Source of the DNA: Flavilitoribacter sp020436695
GTDB lineage: Bacteria > Bacteroidota > Bacteroidia > Chitinophagales > Saprospiraceae
Reading direction: 5' to 3'
Length of the DNA stretch: 64,000 bases
Assembly: GCA_041392665.1 (NCBI GenBank)
Contig: JAWKLQ010000044.1
Coordinates: 6,829 to 70,828 of the forward strand
Numbering within the stretch: the first letter of the stretch is position 1; each line of letters begins with the position of its first letter. The notes under the pieces were generated by a model. The model had not been told where the DNA came from and searched no databases. It worked only from the letters and a program-made list of their open reading frames with translations. The position numbers were made by a program, and so were the translations under genes. Shown one piece after another: positions 34,203-43,328 of this stretch.

Positions 34203-34336
34203 GTAGTTTGACGGAAATAAATTAACCAATTTTTTTCAGAGGTTTTGAAAATTTCGCACACCATTTCCTGTTAGTCAATGGCTTAGCGAAATATTAAAAA
34301 CCTAAGATTGGTTCATTTATTTTTGCTCCGTCACTT
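34203..34336. mobile_element. 134-bp MITE-like hairpin repeat, copy 2
   Basis: Nearly every base matches 18637-18770 (differences only at a handful of positions, mostly in the arms). The whole element can fold on itself, with a loop near TCCTGTTAGTC. As at copy 1 it lies downstream of one minus-strand gene (HIT) and upstream of another (TlpA-like), in the same orientation. No clear target-site duplication. Confidence 0.8.
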
Positions 34337-34387
34337 AAGAGCGTCTGTTCTAAAGATCAGTATAAGCCCGGATGGGTTGTATAACCC

Positions 34388-34789
34388 CTATCGGATCTTC
34401 TCCAGCAACTGATCAAATTTCAACCGCCATTCCGGATAGGTATGCCAGCGAATATTCTGACCGTCTCCAAGACGGCGGGGTACAATATGGAAATGGATGT
34501 GAAAAACGTCCTGTTGTGCTTCCCGCCCGTTGCTGTTGATCAACTGTACATTATTGATGCCCAGCTTATCCTGATACAGCGTGGTCACCTGCTTTACCAG
34601 ATCCATCACATGGCCCAGCGTTTCCGCCGGCGTATCAAACACATCCCGATGATGCGCTTTGGGGATCACCAGTGTATGATATTCACTCACCGGGTTGATG
34701 TCCAGGAAGGCATAAGCGTGTTCGGTTTCCATTACCTTCCAGGAAGGCGATTTACCGGCAACGATCTGACAGAAGATGCAGTTGTCCAT
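34388..34789 (-). CDS. HIT-family nucleotide hydrolase (HINT-like)
   Basis: Start taken at MDNCIFCQIVAGK (34789), three codons inside the first ATG, because the family begins with this CxxC-containing segment. The catalytic histidine triad is HIHFHIVP. HINT-type proteins hydrolyse AMP-lysine or AMP-ester adducts and dinucleoside polyphosphates in the cytoplasm. Length (about 133) is normal. Confidence 0.93.
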   Translation of the reverse strand: MDNCIFCQIVAGKSPSWKVMETEHAYAFLDINPVSEYHTLVIPKAHHRDVFDTPAETLGHVMDLVKQVTTLYQDKLGINNVQLINSNGREAQQDVFHIHFHIVPRRLGDGQNIRWHTYPEWRLKFDQLLEKIR

Positions 34790-34848
34790 ATACAGCACAT
34801 GATTTGAAGGTAAAAGTATGACTATGGCTGGCTAACTGACAGCTCAGA

Positions 34849-35280
34849 TTAGTTTGTCCAATAGTCCACTACCAGCACATCATCCAGATGCGGCCCAAGA
34901 ACCGCTCCAAAAGCCTTGTGGTCCGGATGCGGCAAGTACACAGCCCGATCCTCTTCACTGTCAAAAGTCAGGAAAAAGCAATGAGTGAAACCTTTGGACA
35001 GCCCCTCCGGGCTATTGTTGGTGCCCCATTCATAGCCTTTGATCTGCGGGATCTTCGACGGTAAGGCGGTAAAGGCTTCTTCAACGGATTTGATATCCGC
35101 TTCTGTAGCCGTATCTTTAAATTTGAACATCACCACGTGGCGGAGTTGCTTTTTCGCCTCAGCCGGCTCCGGCTCAACGGCAGCTTCCATAACTTCTTCT
35201 TCCGATCCTTCTGCTTTGGGTTCGGAAGTACAGGACAGTGCAGTTGTCAGTAAGAGTAGTAAAACGGGTAGATACTTCAT
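34849..35280 (-). CDS. Dabb-domain lipoprotein
   Basis: Start at MKYLPVLLLLLTTALSC (35280), a lipoprotein signal with Cys17; the upstream in-frame extension reads through intergenic word-repeat DNA and is unlikely. After an acidic linker the protein is a stress-responsive A/B-barrel (Dabb) domain: LRHVVMFKFKDTATEADIKSV, then the HPDHKAFGAVLGPHLDDVLVVD end. Soluble Dabb dimers are small ferredoxin-like barrels; an exported version has no assigned function. Confidence 0.87.
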   Translation of the reverse strand: MKYLPVLLLLLTTALSCTSEPKAEGSEEEVMEAAVEPEPAEAKKQLRHVVMFKFKDTATEADIKSVEEAFTALPSKIPQIKGYEWGTNNSPEGLSKGFTHCFFLTFDSEEDRAVYLPHPDHKAFGAVLGPHLDDVLVVDYWTN

Positions 35281-35309
35281 AAAGTAAATGATTGTATGAA
35301 TGATGGTTA

Positions 35310-35345
35310 ATAGTCTGAAAGTCATTAGTCGTAAGTCATCAGTCA
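35310..35345. repeat. Single-arm word tract (AGTCGTAAGTCATC family)
   Basis: Variants AGTCATTAGTCGTAAGTCATC follow one another upstream of the Dabb gene; related to tracts at 6464-6535 and 45525-45560. No complementary arm nearby. Confidence 0.35.
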
Positions 35346-35379
35346 CGGTCTGTACTTATTATTTGATCACTATACCATC

Positions 35380-36606
35380 TCAAACCGTCTTGTTATTGAT
35401 CAGCGGCTTTGCCCACAACCCTACACTGAGAATATACCCAAGGGTAAGATATAAAAACAACATGCCGACTCTCAGGCCGAGCAGATCGCCCAAACCACCC
35501 ACGATCAGGGATACGACTGCTCCGCCGGCGATGCCCGTGACCAGGATTCCGGATAAAGATCCGTGATGGCTTTCTACCGAATTAAGCGCCAGTGAAATGA
35601 TGATCGACCACATCACGGAAGCAAAAAAGCCGACAGCCGGAAATGCGATCAGAGCCGCGTTTGCGGGACCGAAAAGAGCGATAGACAGCGAAACTATGGC
35701 CGCCAGTGTAAACAGGATCAGCACTTTACGGCTGTCCATGAACTTTAACAGGATCAACCCCAGCACTGCTCCGGCCGTCATCAACCCCCAGAATAGGGAA
35801 ACCGTTTTTGCCCCAGTTGTTTGCGGGTCTATGCCATGATAGGTTTCCAGAAATTGCGATATCCAGTTGGCCACTCCCTGCTCGGTGCCCACGTAGGCAA
35901 ATACCGCCAGGAAGTACAGGATCACCTTTGACTGTTTCAGAAGGTCGAGATGTGTGCGCAACGGACCGGCCTTTTCCTCTTCTTTCAGTTCCACTTTTGG
36001 CAGTCGCACGGCACCAACTACAATCACCATAAGCAGGGATACTGCGGCAAATATCCAATAGAGTGCTATCCAGGACATACTCCCTGATGTTGTTCCCGAA
36101 GTTGGATCGCTAAGCATGCCGGCGCTTTCCCTCTCCAGGTTCAGAGTAACGTAGGAATACACCAAGGGGCTTAAAAAAGAGGCCAGGCCAAAAACCAATT
36201 GCCCCATCACGGAATTAAAAGCAAAATGTTCTTCCCCACCCGCTACCCTCAACAAGGGGTTGATCGCTACCTGTAGCATCGCCATACCGGTACCGATAAA
36301 AAACAAAGAGACCAGATAGGTTCCGTAGGCCGGCATCCAGGAAAAAAGAAAGGCACCGAAAAAGGCCGAAAAGAACGCAGCCACCATCACCCGCTTCTCC
36401 CCGAACCTTTCGATCAGCATACCGGAAGGAATAGACATTAGTCCGTAAGCAATAAAGAAAGCAAAAGGCAACAGCGCTACTGTGGTCAGACTGAGATTAA
36501 AAGTCTCAATAATATCGGGTACCAGCGGGCCGATGATATTGGTGAGAAAGGAAATAACGAAGAAGATCAGCAAAACAAGGCCGACGATGAAATAGTTGCG
36601 CTTCAT
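35380..36606 (-). CDS. FucP-type sugar MFS transporter
   Basis: A 408-residue, 12-helix major facilitator of the fucose/glucose/galactose:H+ symporter group. Markers are FFVISFLTNIIGPLVPDI in helix 1, IPSGMLIERFGEKR after helix 2, and QVAINPLLRVAGGEEHFAFN in helix 4, a FucP-family signature. In a genome with mannoside utilisation genes about 8-20 kb away it might import a monosaccharide product, but this is inference. It is divergent from rluA with only 25 bp between start codons. Confidence 0.88.
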   Translation of the reverse strand: MKRNYFIVGLVLLIFFVISFLTNIIGPLVPDIIETFNLSLTTVALLPFAFFIAYGLMSIPSGMLIERFGEKRVMVAAFFSAFFGAFLFSWMPAYGTYLVSLFFIGTGMAMLQVAINPLLRVAGGEEHFAFNSVMGQLVFGLASFLSPLVYSYVTLNLERESAGMLSDPTSGTTSGSMSWIALYWIFAAVSLLMVIVVGAVRLPKVELKEEEKAGPLRTHLDLLKQSKVILYFLAVFAYVGTEQGVANWISQFLETYHGIDPQTTGAKTVSLFWGLMTAGAVLGLILLKFMDSRKVLILFTLAAIVSLSIALFGPANAALIAFPAVGFFASVMWSIIISLALNSVESHHGSLSGILVTGIAGGAVVSLIVGGLGDLLGLRVGMLFLYLTLGYILSVGLWAKPLINNKTV

Positions 36607-36631
36607 AAATACCTATCTTTACCCCTGCAAT

Positions 36632-37525
36632 ATGGGAAAAAAAGCGCAGAAAAATTGGAGCCACCGGGCAAGTGGCCTGAAAAAGCCCGTTCCGGCCATC
36701 AGCTATTGCCAACGGGTTTTTCCGGTGTTGGGTAGTAAAACGGCCGCCCGGAAAGCCATTGATGAGGGCCGGCTGCTGGTGAACGGCAAAGTGATCCAGT
36801 TCGGGGAACTGATCCGTGAAGGTGATGAGTTACAACTGACCGGCCTGGGGTTACAAAAAGCCCGCGATTTCGAAGCGGACCTGGAGATCATCTTTGAAGA
36901 TGACCATCTGCTGGTAGTAAATAAACCCGGTGGCATCGCCGTAAACGGCAACCGGAACAAGACCGTAGAGAATGCCGTGGCCGGTAATGCAGGGATAAGC
37001 TCGCAGACGGATGCCCTACCCCGCCCTATTGCGGCCCATCGTATCGACGTGCCCACCAAAGGGCTGGTATTGCTGGCCAAAACGAAATCGGCACTTATCG
37101 AACTTGGCAGGGCCTTTCAGCAAAATGAGATCAAGAAAGAATATGTAGCCGTCGTCCACGGCCATCCACCGGAGAACGGGAAGATCGACCGGCCGGTACA
37201 GGGGAAATCGGCCGTTACGCTTTATCACACCGAGGTCACTACTGATTCAAGAGTGTTTGGTCATTTTGCACTGGTACGGATGCATCCGCAGACTGGACGC
37301 ACCCATCAGTTGCGTATCCATATGCAGCGGCAGGGACATCTCATCGTGGGCGACAAACAATACGCCGGGAAACAAAAGACCATTCTCGGGAAAGGTTTGT
37401 TCCTCTGCGCCTGTGCGCTGACCTTCCGGCATCCGGCAAGTGGAAAAGAAATGAAATTCCAGATCGATCCACCGGCCCGGTTCCGGAAACTGTTACAACG
37501 GGAAAGGGATCGTTTTAAAAAATAA
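36632..37525 (+). CDS. RluA-family pseudouridine synthase
   Basis: Start at MGKKAQKNWS (36632); the ATG 12 codons upstream overlaps the divergent transporter gene. Residues ~30-80 are an S4 RNA-binding domain (GSKTAARKAIDEGRLLVNGK); the catalytic domain has HRIDVPTKGLVLLAKT with the nucleophilic aspartate and HPQTGRTHQLRIHM, the RluA signature. It isomerises uridines in rRNA or tRNA; the exact site cannot be told. About 297 residues, normal for the family. Confidence 0.93.
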   Translation: MGKKAQKNWSHRASGLKKPVPAISYCQRVFPVLGSKTAARKAIDEGRLLVNGKVIQFGELIREGDELQLTGLGLQKARDFEADLEIIFEDDHLLVVNKPGGIAVNGNRNKTVENAVAGNAGISSQTDALPRPIAAHRIDVPTKGLVLLAKTKSALIELGRAFQQNEIKKEYVAVVHGHPPENGKIDRPVQGKSAVTLYHTEVTTDSRVFGHFALVRMHPQTGRTHQLRIHMQRQGHLIVGDKQYAGKQKTILGKGLFLCACALTFRHPASGKEMKFQIDPPARFRKLLQRERDRFKK

Positions 37526-37594
37526 ATACATTGTCAACAAAATTGTGTAACACAAAAATTGAACTAACGGATTCCCTACAGACGATTCGATGCT

Positions 37595-37650
37595 ACATGG
37601 TTCCATTGTTCCATGGCTTCCAGTCAATGCAACAATGAAGCAATGGAACA
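37595..37650. terminator. Word-repeat hairpin downstream of rluA
   Basis: ATGGTTCCATTGTTCCATGG on the left is complemented by CAATGAAGCAATGGAACAT on the right. It lies in the gap between rluA and the convergent FG-GAP pseudogene, and may have terminated both. Confidence 0.5.
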
Positions 37651-37694
37651 TAAGCAATGTTATATGTTATCTAATTTAATTTACTGTTTACTTG

Positions 37695-39482
37695 TCATTT
37701 GACAATAATATTCTTACTCAGTTGACGATCCGTTAATTCCAGAACGATCCGGTACATGCCGGGAGCTAAGGGTCTACCGGTAAACGGCAGTTGTATATGG
37801 GAAATGCCGGGCAGACATTCCACTGACCACTCTCCCATCAGTTGTCCTACCGTGTTGTAACAGGTCACGGTTCCGGATCTCTGCCCCAGTTGATTTTCCA
37901 ACTGCAATTGCAAACTATCCATACCAACGCTCACGGGATTCGGAAAGACCTTAAAGTTTAGCCTGGTTGAAGGTGTAGCCTGTACCGTCCAGTTAGCTAT
38001 ATCTTCATGTACGATCAGCAACTGATCTGCGGTTAATTCACTATAGGTCTGCACCCCGCCGGCCGGCCAATAAATGACCAGGCTATCCGCCAAGACGGCA
38101 TCTCCCAGGCCAAAATGCACCCGTAGGCTGTTTTGTCCGGCATAACCGGACTGCGAGCTTACTTCCCGGAGCTGCCAGATCTCCTGTCCGTTGATCCGGG
38201 CTTTCACTTTGACCCTCGCACCAATAGCTGCTGCGTTGGAATGTACCCCCTTCAGTTGTAATTGCAGCCAGTGGTTTTCATTGCCCTGATTGATCATCAG
38301 CGCATTTGCCCGTTCGGAATCCTGCTCATTATTCTTACAATTAGCCACCACCAGGTCCGGGAAACCGTCATTATTCACGTCTCCCCAGGCCACTCCGTAG
38401 GAGCAGGTATTGCCATTAGAAGCAAGGAGTGAGCTGACATCTTTAAAAGTACCATCGCCCTGATTTTCGTAGAGGGAATTGGGCAAGTCAGTCGTGCAGT
38501 AGCCGTTGGTCACGATCAGGTCCAGATCACCGTCATTATCATAATCACAGAAAGCAGAACCATAGGTAACAGTTTGCCTTTTCCACTACTGGCCTTCAGT
38601 GATCTCCACGAAACCATCACCGGTATCGCGGTACAACTGATTCTTTTGCGGGAGAGAAATATCTCGGAATTGCCCACGAACACATCCACATCTTCCATCG
38701 TTGTCGGATATCGCCGCATGAAACGGTCATGTTCCCGGCAGGTTTCACGGCAATACCGCCCGGTTGAGTCGTTCGAAAAGCGCCGCCACCTTTACCCAGA
38801 AAATATCATTGCTTGAATTCTCCTCATTCGCCACAAAAAGATCCGTGATGCTGTCTCCGTTCAGATCGCTCCAGATGGCCGCCCGGCTGGGTTTGGTATC
38901 TTCCACCAACAGATGATCGGTAATGCGTTCGAAACGGCCATCGCCCAGATTGTGGTACAGGTAGTTGAAGCATCACCCCACTATTTGTGATATAAAGATC
39001 GATCCGGCATCATTGTCATAATCACCGAAGGAGGCCGTTTCGGCGTAAGATCCCGGCACGATACCGGCATTTTCCCGATAGTCAAGTACACCGTCGTCAT
39101 TACGGTAGAGACGGTCTTCCCAGCCATACCAGCTGGATACCACTCCATCGAGATCGCCATCAATAATATCAATATCGGCAAAAGCAGCTCCGTCCGACGG
39201 ACTGAGGGCTGTGTACAATATCCATATCGGTAATCTCCAGAAACCACCCGCACCGTCATTGAGGTATAGTAGAGAATCCGGCTGTCCGCCCTCTCCGTCC
39301 GTTGATGGCAAAAAGGTCCTCCCAGCCATCGTTGTTGATATCGTGACAAAATTGACACTGCAATATTGTTGAGGGCTTGCTGTATAATGTCCGGGTTGGA
39401 CCCGAAATACCTGAGCGATTATCACACTTTTGAAATACAAAACGAAAATCAAGCTTAAGATGAGCGGATTTCTGTATAGCAT
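37695..39482 (-). pseudogene. Decayed FG-GAP/ASPIC repeat protein with type IX sorting domain
   Basis: Stitching minus-strand frames together gives one protein of the CRTAC1/FG-GAP kind: a signal peptide (MLYRNPLILSLIFVLYF), then HDINNDGWEDLFAIN, DIDIIDGDLDGVVSSWYGWE, SFGDYDNDAGS, DGRFERITDHLLVEDTKPS, WSDLNGDSITDLFVANEEN, EDVDVFVGNSEIFL, CDYDNDGDLDLIVTNGY, and finally an intact 272-residue part with an ASPIC/UnbV-type domain and a T9SS sorting domain (VFPNPVSVGMDSLQ ... LSKNIIVK). Neighbouring segments lie in different frames, needing about six to eight frameshifts between 38514 and 39360. The C-terminal third is clean. This is a pseudogene unless the raw sequence is locally poor. Confidence 0.85.
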
Positions 39483-39536
39483 GGTCGAGTACAGCATTGA
39501 TGGGCTGGTGAGATTTAAGAGCGTAACCATGAGTCG

Positions 39537-39766
39537 CGAATCAGGGGTTAAAACGTTGAATTTGTGCCGCGATCTAAAAAGGATATTGCCCCAGCGGGGC
39601 CAAACATAGGTAGCAAATTCGTTTAGCCCTACAGTGGAGCCCCAGCGGGGCGTAATGTTTCGCCCCGCTGGGGCTAGGAAATGTCATTTCCACATCAGGG
39701 CTACCAATGTCAGCGCCCCGCTGGGGCCGGCACATTGGTATATTTGGTTATTCAACCCCTGATTCG
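39537..39766. mobile_element. 230-bp MITE-like element with terminal inverted repeats and 9-bp target duplication
   Basis: Ends are perfect inverted repeats (GCGAATCAGGGGTT at 39536-39549 against AACCCCTGATTCGC at 39754-39767). The flanks carry a direct repeat, CATGAGTCG, at 39528-39536 and 39767-39775, which fits a 9-bp target-site duplication. Inside are four 13-bp palindromes: GCCCCAGCGGGGC at 39588-39600 and 39639-39651, and the inverse GCCCCGCTGGGGC at 39662-39674 and 39715-39727. No coding frame. It lies 55 bp upstream of the FG-GAP pseudogene start. The rest of 39531-39962 holds only the 3' flank and the lytS upstream region. Confidence 0.8.
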
Positions 39767-39962
39767 CATGAGTCGTACCAGACAAATTTGGTCACAAAGC
39801 ATTGACCACTAATGAAAATGATAGCAGTGCCCCACTCGTAAGCATTAAAAGCAGATTAAATTGGCAGTATACCATTCGTAGGCAGCAAGCGGTTATTAAG
39901 GCGTAGTAGTTTGACGATCTTAGCGTTTTGGAGGACTTTACCCGGAAAAGCCGGACTTTTGT

Positions 39963-41090
39963 ATGGGAAACGTATCAAGACTTATGACGAACGGATTTAC
40001 CACTAAATTACCTTTTCGTATTCTTCAACATCTTCTGTTCTGGCTGGTTTTCATTTCCCTGTATGCCCTCGTCAAATCGCTTTTTGCTGCACCATCGGAT
40101 ATGATGTATCCTCCACTACAGCGTTTCGGGCGTTTTTTGCTCAGTGAACTGATCTTCCTGCCCTGGAAAGTGCTGCCTTTTTATGGGTTGTTCTACTTTT
40201 TAATCCCGCGTTTTTTTCAACGGGGCAGGTATTTAGCTACTGCGCTTTACTTTATGGCGCTGCTGGTTATTTCCATCTACGGATTTCGGGCGATGATCAG
40301 ACCGGTTTCCTGGCTCTTGTACAAAGAAGTACCGGATTTTCAGGTATACAGTCTACAACGCATGATCTACACCCTGACGGAGATCATTCCGGCCATTGGG
40401 CTGGCGGCCAGTCTGAAACTGTTCCGCAACCGGATGATCACCCAGCAGCGGGAGCAGGAACTGGAAAAAGAAAAACTGGCCGCCGAGCTGAATTATCTGA
40501 AAGCACAGACCAATCCGCATTTTCTGTTTAATACGCTCAATAATCTGTACGGTCTGGCTCGCCGGAACGATCCGAACACAGCCACTTCCATAATGAAGCT
40601 GGCCGGCATCATGCGCTACATTCTGCACGAGTGCAGTGCTCCTACCGTTGCTCTTGCCGATGAACTGAATGTTATCGAAAATTATATTGAGTTGGAAAAA
40701 TTGCGCTATGACGACCGCCTCCGGGTTAGTTTTAAGCAGGATATCCAGCACCCTCAACAACACATTGCTCCGCTCATTCTATTGCCTTTTGTAGAGAATG
40801 CCTTTAAACACGGCGCCGGAGAAAGTCGGTTTGATCCTTTTATTCATATTGATCTTGTATCTTCAGAAAAGCAATTGCAGTTGCACGTCAATAACAGTTG
40901 GGACCGGGATACGGAAGCACCAAGCACGGGGATCGGCCTACGCAACGTACAACGCCAGCTAGATCTGATCTACGGACGTCACTATACCCTGAATATTCAG
41001 CCACAGGAAGAACAATTTTCGGTAAGCTTAACCATTCAACTGGATCAACATGCAAGCAGCCAATCTGACCTGCCTCATCATCGAGGATGA
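39963..41090 (+). CDS. LytS-type sensor histidine kinase (HisK_3)
   Basis: A 375-residue membrane kinase with four hydrophobic helices in residues ~20-150, a short coiled coil (ending EKEKLAAELNYLKA), then the HisKA_7TM/LytS core AQTNPHFLFNTLNNLYG (His186) and an ATPase domain with PLILLPFVENAFKHG and GIGLRNVQRQLDL. It overlaps the following LytTR regulator gene by 41 bp, a strong sign of co-translation. The signal is unknown. Confidence 0.94.
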   Translation: MGNVSRLMTNGFTTKLPFRILQHLLFWLVFISLYALVKSLFAAPSDMMYPPLQRFGRFLLSELIFLPWKVLPFYGLFYFLIPRFFQRGRYLATALYFMALLVISIYGFRAMIRPVSWLLYKEVPDFQVYSLQRMIYTLTEIIPAIGLAASLKLFRNRMITQQREQELEKEKLAAELNYLKAQTNPHFLFNTLNNLYGLARRNDPNTATSIMKLAGIMRYILHECSAPTVALADELNVIENYIELEKLRYDDRLRVSFKQDIQHPQQHIAPLILLPFVENAFKHGAGESRFDPFIHIDLVSSEKQLQLHVNNSWDRDTEAPSTGIGLRNVQRQLDLIYGRHYTLNIQPQEEQFSVSLTIQLDQHASSQSDLPHHRG

Positions 41091-41769
41091 ACCCATCGCC
41101 GCAGAGGTACTGGAAGATTACATCCGGCAGGTCCCATTTCTGGAATGCAGGGGGATCTGCCGGGATGCCATCTTTGCGCTGGACCGTCTGAAACAGGAAC
41201 ATGTAGACGTCATTTTTCTGGATATTCACCTGCCCAAACTGAAAGGGCTGGAATTTCTCCGCATCCTCGACCGGCCACCACAAACTATTCTCACCACCGC
41301 CTATCATCAGTACGCACTGGAAGCCTTTGAAGCGGATGTGGTAGATTATCTTATGAAACCCTTTGAATTCTCCCGCTTCCTGAAAGCTGTTAATAAACTG
41401 AAACGGGAAGAACGTGCAGTCGTCAACGTACCGGAGCCATCATCCGGCAGTACCGGGCGCTCGTTCCGATTTTTCAACATCAATAAAAAAATGGTGAAGG
41501 TGTTTTTCAATGACATCCTTTATCTGGAAAGCCTAAAAGATTACACCCGTATCCACATGCCTGAAACGGCACTATTGATCCGCGGGCAGATCGGAGAACT
41601 GGAGGCTGAATTCCGCCCTTATGGCTTTCTCCGCATCCACCGGTCCTTTATTGTTGCCATGGATAAGATCAGTGCTTACTCAGCAAGTGATGTGGAAGTA
41701 GCCGGACGTACGCTGCCGATCGGTCGGAGTTATAAGGAGCTGGTAGCAAAGACTTTATTGATGTTGTGA
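41050..41769 (+). CDS. LytTR-type response regulator
   Basis: A 239-residue regulator: receiver with LIIEDEPIA and phospho-acceptor Asp58 (VIFLDIHLPKLKG), then from residue ~140 a LytTR DNA-binding domain (ILYLESLKDYTRIHM, FLRIHRSFIVAMDKI, LPIGRSYKELV). The start codon lies 41 bp inside lytS, giving translational coupling. Targets cannot be named from the sequence. Two word-repeat elements follow the stop codon. Confidence 0.94.
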   Translation: MQAANLTCLIIEDEPIAAEVLEDYIRQVPFLECRGICRDAIFALDRLKQEHVDVIFLDIHLPKLKGLEFLRILDRPPQTILTTAYHQYALEAFEADVVDYLMKPFEFSRFLKAVNKLKREERAVVNVPEPSSGSTGRSFRFFNINKKMVKVFFNDILYLESLKDYTRIHMPETALLIRGQIGELEAEFRPYGFLRIHRSFIVAMDKISAYSASDVEVAGRTLPIGRSYKELVAKTLLML

Positions 41770-41861
41770 TACTGGAATGCTGTGATGTTATGATGAGCAA
41801 TGCTCAAATTGTTACCGGTTGCCAGTTGCCGGTTAATCAGTTGACAAACCGGCAACTGGCA
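41767..41861. terminator. Word tract plus 44-bp repeated hairpin after the LytTR gene
   Basis: 41776-41795 is identical to 28686-28705. Then 41818-41861 is identical over 44 bp to 51480-51523 and forms a perfect 14-bp stem (GCCAGTTGCCGGTT / AACCGGCAACTGGC) with a 12-nt loop. It sits between the convergent LytTR and MFS stop codons, so a terminator role is likely. Confidence 0.65.
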
Positions 41862-41913
41862 GCGGACTAACGCACAATAGGACATTGATCTTCAAGTTAT
41901 TTCATCGCAGCGT

Positions 41914-43097
41914 TCACAGCTTCCCAATACCGACTACTTTCCAATTGAGTATCAGATAGATCAGGCCAACCAGTATAATGACCATCCCATAAATACCAAA
42001 GGCTTCCTGATAGCTTCGATCTTCCGCCATCCAGCCGAAAGTAAAGTAAACGATAAATGCACCGATCTCCGTAAAAAATCCACCTACCGATGAGATCGTG
42101 GCCCGGACGTTTCCTTCAATGGCATGCTGAATGCGCCCTTCAAAAATGATCTGTATAACCGTGGCAGTCAGGGTGAAGACGATCAGCAGAAACAAAGCCG
42201 CAATAGTGAACCACCAGGCAGCCAGCAGCAACATGAGACCGATGAAAAAAAACAGGAAATGAAAATACCGATCCGGCCGTTTCTCGACATAATGTGCGAA
42301 GTAACTACCGATAGCTTCCAGCCCGCAAAGCAATCCGAGAAAAATACCCAGGCCATAGTCAGGCAGCCCCACCTCATCGGCAAAAACGGTCCAGTATTCA
42401 TCCAATGCCCCGGGTAAGGCCGTAACCAGGGCCAGAAATACGATAAAACGCAAAACGGCCGGTTGCCGCAAAGCGCCTTTAAGGCCAGATTTCAGGGTAG
42501 TGAAATAGGCTTCTTCTCCCGTTACCTCCACCCGGTGTGCCTGCGGAAGGGTCACTATGATCAGCCCGGCGGTCAGAACCGTTACAATACTTGCCATCAG
42601 TACAAAGGGATAGCCCAGGAGGATACCCGGTGAGGCCAGAAAAGCGCCCGTCACCAAACCGATCAGGGAAAAGGTTCGGCAGCGACCGATCACCCGGGTG
42701 AAGTCAGCTTCACGGCCGAATAATTTCAATTCATCGTAGATCAATGCCTGTAATGTGCCGGAAGAAAGGGCACTTTCCACGCCCCAAAATACGAACCCCA
42801 TCAGAAAGCCTCCGAAGGAAGGGATCATCAGCCAGCAGGCATATCCCATCGCGCGAATGAGCTGCCCCGAAAATAAGATATGTTTGCGGGAATAACGATC
42901 AGCCCAGGCCCCGGAAGGTACTTCCAGCAAAAACGTAGTGACTGACCAAACCGTAAACAGGATCCCTAGCTGTAGCGGTGTGATGCCTTTTCCGTGAACA
43001 TCACCGCGTACAGCGGATAGATCAGGATGAAATCGTCCAGAAAGTTATAGAGATAGATCCGGCGCAGAAAGGGTTTTATGCCCGCACTTACATCCAC
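41914..43097 (-). pseudogene. MFS transporter with one frameshift
   Basis: The main open frame (ATG 42930) begins in the middle of a transporter: EVPSGAWADRYSRKHI is the helix 2-3 loop motif. In another frame a start at GTG 43097 gives MDVSAGIKPFLRRIYLYNFL and continues DDFILIYPLYAVMFTEK, the expected helix 1. Reading resumes as ITPLQLGILFTVWSVTTFLL in the first frame if one base is added near 42985-42992, in a short G/A-rich run. With that repair the protein is about 394 residues with 12 helices. Either the gene is inactivated, or this is a sequencing or assembly error; programmed shifting is less likely. Substrate unknown. Confidence 0.75.
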
Positions 43098-43234
43098 CGA
43101 CGGACGAGTTTTTTATTGAGGTTTCGAATGGGGTGAATTCCCGTACGCCGGTACAACAGATAAGACCGATACCCCATCAGAATACCATAGTAAAACAGAA
43201 CGAATGCGAGCGCTGCGATTTTTAAAAGGTCCAT
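43088..43234 (-). CDS. Small single-helix membrane protein
   Basis: From the ATG at 43234 a 48-residue product, MDLLKIAALAFVLFYYGILM then a basic tail (YRSYLLYRRTGIHPIRN). An in-frame ATG 17 codons upstream is possible. The pattern of one hydrophobic helix followed by R-x-Y-L-x-Y-x-x-T-G-I-x-P recalls the start of isoprenylcysteine-methyltransferase-like proteins, so it could be a truncated fragment of one; this is weak. Its end overlaps the MFS GTG start by 10 bp. Confidence 0.45.
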   Translation of the reverse strand: MDLLKIAALAFVLFYYGILMGYRSYLLYRRTGIHPIRNLNKKLVRRWM

Positions 43235-43328
43235 TTTTAGAAATAATGATTTGGGGAGAAAACCGATGATGAACAATTTCACCAAATTCGAGTTAAAGTG
43301 TTCATATCCATACCATAAAGTTAAATTT

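Noticed and set aside
39902..39914. TAGTAGTTTGACG, matching the left end of the 134-bp element
   Set aside because: Only 13 bp match and nothing further; could be a solo end or a promoter-like sequence before lytS, but chance cannot be excluded.
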